Virus record (IMG/VR): IMGVR_UViG_3300023175_001936
Span: 1-25,047 of that record
Length of the DNA: 25,047 bases
Strand: one strand, 5' to 3'
From: a virus
The notes under the pieces were generated by a model. That model searched no databases. It saw nothing but the letters and a program-made list of their open reading frames with translations, and was not told where the DNA came from. The position numbers and the translations under genes are program-made. Positions 22,112 to 25,047 of this stretch are shown piece after piece. The stretch's first letter is position 1. Each line of letters begins with the position of its first letter.

Positions 22112-23342
22112 TTTCTATAACCTTAATATTTTTATCCATCATATCTTCTTTGTATATTTTTTTAAGATGGTTTCTGTTATATATACATATATCTAAAACA
22201 GAAATGTATAATTCATGTAACTCATCTAATGATAATGAAGATAATTTTTTAATTTCATTTGTAATTTTTAAAAATCTCTCAACATTATCTTCTTCTTCAT
22301 CATAAGATTCATCTATAATTTTATCAAAAGTTTTAAAACCAAATTCTTTTAATTGTTTTAAAAATCCTTTATTGGAAAAAACAATAAATGGCTGTAATCC
22401 AATTATTGGTTTTGAAATCTTTTCAGTAAAAAATAATATATCATCTTCAAATGAAGTTTCAGTTACAATATGAATATAAGAATCTAAATATTCTTTTTTT
22501 CTGTAGCAATTTAGAGTAGAAAATCCCATTTTATTTTGAAAATCATGTGTATCAATCTCAATTGGAATTTTTTCATTCATCTCATCTACATATTTTGTTA
22601 AATGAGATAGTTTACTACCTTGTGTATCTATACTATATTGTTTATCTATTTTTCTTATTGCGGATAATATAAATTTATCTAATAAGTTTTCATGTCTTAA
22701 ATATAACAACAACCAATGTCTGTGAAATCGTTGTGTGTTTCTCATAAAACACAAAAAATGTTTATTTCTTTTTGTATTTTTACATTCTGATATATTTGGT
22801 ACTGAGATTGGGTAACCCAAATCAGTAATTCCACCATCTAATAAATTAAATGTTTCTGCAGAATGTATAAAATAGTGATTTGAACCAAAAAATCGAAATT
22901 TTGTTTTTTCTTGTGTATATCTAAAGTTTGATTCCATGCAGATTAAAGATTCATTTTTAATATCAAATCTTTTTAGTTCTTTTTCAATATTATCTATTAT
23001 TTCGTAATCAAATGTAATCGATTCTGAAAGCGATGTTAGAAGGATTTTACACTTACCTTCTTGTATTTTTTTTAATAACGAGTTTGGTAGTGTATCTAAA
23101 ATAGTTTTCTTTGTATAATCATCTTTTATATAAAAATTTTTTAATCCTTCAAAACATTCAATATAAAAAATGTTTTTTTTACCTTTTTGATACTCATTAC
23201 TAATTTGATATGAGGTGCCTGTTAGCCAATTTTCAAAAATAGATAAATGAAACAATGGAACATTATCATCTTTTTTATGAACTAACCCCTCACCATTATA
23301 TTTGGTATTTGGTAACTTAATAAAATTTAAAATACTACCCAT
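22101..23342 (-). CDS. Putative phage glycosyltransferase, 413 aa (paralogue 2)
   Basis: This is the paralogue of the gene at 17117. Shared features are an Arg-rich strand (FLCFMRNTQRFHRHWLLLYL, 196-215), YLDSYIHIVTETSFEDD (285-301), FTEKISKPIIGLQPF (305-319), FGFKTFDKIIDESYD (334-348) and a helical tail SLSLDELHELY. The N-terminal 150 residues do not match the paralogue visibly. It overlaps the E1-alpha-like gene by 16 bases and the epimerase by 11. Attaching one of the sugars made by the operon to a surface or virion acceptor is the simplest reading; direct evidence of substrate is absent. Confidence 0.75.
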   Translation of the reverse strand: MGSILNFIKLPNTKYNGEGLVHKKDDNVPLFHLSIFENWLTGTSYQISNEYQKGKKNIFYIECFEGLKNFYIKDDYTKKTILDTLPNSLLKKIQEGKCKILLTSLSESITFDYEIIDNIEKELKRFDIKNESLICMESNFRYTQEKTKFRFFGSNHYFIHSAETFNLLDGGITDLGYPISVPNISECKNTKRNKHFLCFMRNTQRFHRHWLLLYLRHENLLDKFILSAIRKIDKQYSIDTQGSKLSHLTKYVDEMNEKIPIEIDTHDFQNKMGFSTLNCYRKKEYLDSYIHIVTETSFEDDILFFTEKISKPIIGLQPFIVFSNKGFLKQLKEFGFKTFDKIIDESYDEEEDNVERFLKITNEIKKLSSLSLDELHELYISVLDICIYNRNHLKKIYKEDMMDKNIKVIENEW

Positions 23343-23971
23343 TTTCCCGTTCCATAATGTGGGTACTTAGATTCGTATTTATAATATATCACATCTTCTG
23401 GTACATCTCTCTGAATCCCATTCCATGTATCCAATGTTGGTGTATTTGTAGATACACCATTATCTTCTACCACAAAGTGAAGTGGCAAATCATAGTTTCT
23501 TGCATATTTGTGAACTTCATAAAAGATTCCACTTTCAAATGCCATATCACCCAAAAATACCCAAACTTTATCATCACCACCATTGTACTTAATTGATTTA
23601 GCAACTCCCAATGCAATAGGTAAAGTACCAGTTACAATTGCAGATGCATAGAATTTGGAATCTTTATCTACAATTGTGATTGATTTACCATCAAGAATTT
23701 TTTGTTTTAGTTTATCTTTTTCCACACCATGTAAAAGTGCATGATAGTGAGACCTCCAAGTTGAAAATACCCAATCAGTTGGAGATATTTTTTTGAATAT
23801 TTCTATTAGTTGTTCTTCGTTTCCATTTGATAAATGTATAGGACCTGTAATTTCTCCATTTTCCCAATGAGAAATGATATCATCTTCAAAATTGATTAAA
23901 TCCTCTTTTGAATAATTGCCTTCTGACCATCTATCTTCGTGATAATTTAAATTTTTAATTTCCATTTGCAT
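23327..23971 (-). CDS. Compact E1-alpha-type TPP-binding subunit, 214 aa
   Basis: This matches the diphosphate-binding subunit of TPP-dependent E1/transketolase enzymes. ITGPIHLSNGNEEQL (41-55) corresponds to the usual vHLsiGqE strand, STWRSHYHALLHG (70-82) holds His75/77 at the active-site loop, and IVTGTLPIALGVA precedes the cofactor motif GDMAFESG (141-148) ending in EDNG (169-172), spaced as in the GD-x(about 27)-N signature. E1-alpha chains usually exceed 300 residues, so this is a stripped-down form. It is flanked by the RmlC-like gene and a glycosyltransferase with overlaps of 16 to 17 bases. Moving a two-carbon acyl unit onto a sugar is a possible job, as known for PDH-like pairs in some branched-sugar pathways. 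Confidence 0.85.
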   Translation of the reverse strand: MQMEIKNLNYHEDRWSEGNYSKEDLINFEDDIISHWENGEITGPIHLSNGNEEQLIEIFKKISPTDWVFSTWRSHYHALLHGVEKDKLKQKILDGKSITIVDKDSKFYASAIVTGTLPIALGVAKSIKYNGGDDKVWVFLGDMAFESGIFYEVHKYARNYDLPLHFVVEDNGVSTNTPTLDTWNGIQRDVPEDVIYYKYESKYPHYGTGKWVVF

Positions 23972-24539
23972 CTCGTTTTGATAAGATTGGATTTTGTACT
24001 GGCCAATCTATGTTAAATCTTTTATCGTTAAATAAAATTGTCTTTTGTTTATTTTCGTCATTATATTCACCTTTATATGCCATCTTATAATGAAAAATAG
24101 AATCATCTTCCATTACAAAGTGTCCATTTGCAAACATAGGCGGTACAAGAACTTGTGTACCCGTTTCAGGTGAAATTATAAATGATTCCCATTTACCATA
24201 AGTTAATGAGTGAGGTCTAACATCTAATACTACAAGATAAATTTTACCATGTAAACAACTTACTAATTTCCAAGTTTTATCATCATAGTGCAATCCCCTT
24301 AAAACCGCGAACTTAGATTTTGAATATCTATCGTGTTTAAATTGCAATCCTTCGTTTCTTTCGTTAGCAGGTAATAATCTATCATAGTAATCTGAATGAT
24401 ATGTTGTAGAAATACTACCCCTATATTCATGATATATTGAAGGTTGTACTATTTTTATATCATTAAGAACACTGCCATTGTAGAAGTGAAAATCATTCCA
24501 GCTTCTTTCTTTATAAAATATACTTCTATTTAATGCCAT
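23955..24539 (-). CDS. RmlC-like dTDP-4-keto-sugar 3,5-epimerase family, 194 aa
   Basis: A cupin of the RmlC type, which epimerises keto-deoxy sugars. Visible are SKFAVLRGLHYDD with the catalytic-type His in RGLHY (about residue 93), WKLVSCLHGKIYLVVLDVR, LTYGKWESFIISPE, VLVPPMFANGHFVM where AHGF is usual, FHYKMAYKGEYND with the Tyr region, and INWP-like NIDWPVQNPILSKRD near the end. Length is close to the family's 180. The N-terminal part with YHEYRGSISTTYH is compatible but divergent. Overlap of 14 bases with the upstream epimerase suggests shared substrate flow. Confidence 0.83.
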   Translation of the reverse strand: MALNRSIFYKERSWNDFHFYNGSVLNDIKIVQPSIYHEYRGSISTTYHSDYYDRLLPANERNEGLQFKHDRYSKSKFAVLRGLHYDDKTWKLVSCLHGKIYLVVLDVRPHSLTYGKWESFIISPETGTQVLVPPMFANGHFVMEDDSIFHYKMAYKGEYNDENKQKTILFNDKRFNIDWPVQNPILSKRDANGN

Positions 24540-25047
24540 AACCTAATGGAAAATCATTTCTATATTTTGAACTTAAATCTGAAATTAGTATTGTATAAGT
24601 TTTAATCAATTCACTAATTCCATCATCTAAACTATATTGAGGAATCCAACCATTAGATTCTAACTTCGAATTTGAAACAATATAATCTCTCTTATCGGGG
24701 TCTTGATAATTTTCATTATAAAATATTTCAAATGAAGGAATCTGTTCTTTGATTGATTCACATAATTGTTGTTTAGTTAAATTTGCTTCTGTCAATCCCA
24801 CATTATAAACCTCACCACTATGTAATGGATACTCTTCAATCATTTTTCCAAACACAAGTGCAACATCTCTAATGTGAATAAAGTTTCTTACAAATTTTTT
24901 CTCGAAGAGAACAATAGATTTATCAGTAAGTGCTTTGTAAACAAATTCGTTTACTAATAAATCCATTCTCATTCTTGGTGAAGTTCCAAATACGGTTGCT
25001 AATCTCAAAGAGATTCCACCAATACCTAAAACTTCTTTTTCGGCGTT
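24526..25047 (-). CDS. NAD-dependent epimerase/dehydratase, C-terminal part (5' end outside window)
   Basis: The frame is open to the window edge. A TTG at 25008 could be read as a start, but codons upstream of it (NAEKEVLGIGGISL) match the family, so the gene simply begins beyond the window. LRLATVFGTSPRMRMDLL, VRNFIHIRDVALVF and VYNVGLTEANLTKQQL are the late motifs of extended SDR sugar epimerases; DKRDYIVSNSKLESNGW and the DDGI helix end the fold. The catalytic Ser and YxxxK lie outside the window. It is the third such enzyme in the operon. Confidence 0.88.
   Translation of the reverse strand, partial: NAEKEVLGIGGISLRLATVFGTSPRMRMDLLVNEFVYKALTDKSIVLFEKKFVRNFIHIRDVALVFGKMIEEYPLHSGEVYNVGLTEANLTKQQLCESIKEQIPSFEIFYNENYQDPDKRDYIVSNSKLESNGWIPQYSLDDGISELIKTYTILISDLSSKYRNDFPLGYGIK

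Noticed and set aside
23378-23385. Coding-strand TATAAATA before the 413-aa glycosyltransferase
   Set aside because: It encodes YKY within the E1-alpha-like gene in an operon with overlapping genes; a single hit of this A/T word is expected by chance.
24946-24957. Partial match to the ESVNE 15-base word in the terminal epimerase
   Set aside because: Only about ten bases match; it encodes LVNEF inside a conserved SDR segment, so it is chance.
24526-25008. Complete 160-aa gene starting at TTG 25008
   Set aside because: In-frame codons upstream match the epimerase family (NAEKEVL, GGISLRLATVFG), so this is a gene cut by the window edge.

Overview
The window reads as part of the late region of an AT-rich, T4-like tailed phage (myovirus). 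The closest family resemblances I can recall are marine T4-like phages, but the sequence does not fix the host. One outer-membrane-like protein and an A/T-only promoter-like motif weakly recall phages of Bacteroidota, while clear AGGAG ribosome binding sites argue neither way. Every gene I can support lies on the minus strand, so transcription runs from high to low coordinates. Genes are packed end to end or overlap; no stretch over 300 bases lacks a gene, and I see no tRNA, CRISPR array or insertion sequence.

Region 1 (about 25047 down to 17023) is a surface-sugar operon. In transcription order it holds a truncated NAD-dependent epimerase/dehydratase, an RmlC-like cupin, an E1-alpha-like thiamine-diphosphate (TPP) subunit, a putative glycosyltransferase, two more NAD-dependent epimerases, an SGNH hydrolase fused to a 2-oxoglutarate-oxygenase-like domain, a short E1-beta-like TPP subunit, a second paralogous glycosyltransferase, and a 38-residue protein. 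The genes overlap by 1 to 23 bases, suggesting translational coupling and one pathway that makes or attaches an unusual sugar.

Region 2 (16984 to 11720) is one 1754-codon gene. It strings together an NMNAT-like nucleotidyltransferase, several unknown modules, a zinc ribbon, an Arg/Lys-rich segment, a DUF5661-like segment, an HD phosphohydrolase and a KxDG covalent nucleotidyltransferase resembling an RNA/DNA ligase.

Region 3 (11659 to 1) is the packaging and head-assembly block: a Cys-rich protein, a membrane protein, large terminase (gp17), a small basic head protein, portal (gp20), a 290-residue conserved protein, two modular head-associated proteins, a 58-residue protein, prohead protease (gp21), a 60-residue protein, an acidic 475-residue protein, a 237-residue protein and a modular protein that runs off the window. 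T4 has sheath and tube genes 18 and 19 between 17 and 20; here they are absent from that place. The major capsid gene is probably just beyond position 1.

The main discovery candidate joins regions 2 and 3. A 15-base word encoding ESVNE occurs six times exactly and once with one change, always in frame, in three genes around the prohead protease. ESVNE followed by A or G fits the known T4 gp21 cleavage pattern (hydrophobic-x-Glu, then Ala/Gly/Ser). Related sites (INE-A, INE-G, IRE-G, ITE-G, LRE-S) sit at apparent module boundaries in other head proteins and in the 1754-residue protein. I infer that this phage may pack modular polyproteins into the prohead and that its own protease cuts them into separate cargo proteins and enzymes. 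This is an inference from sequence and could be tested by virion peptide N-terminus mapping.
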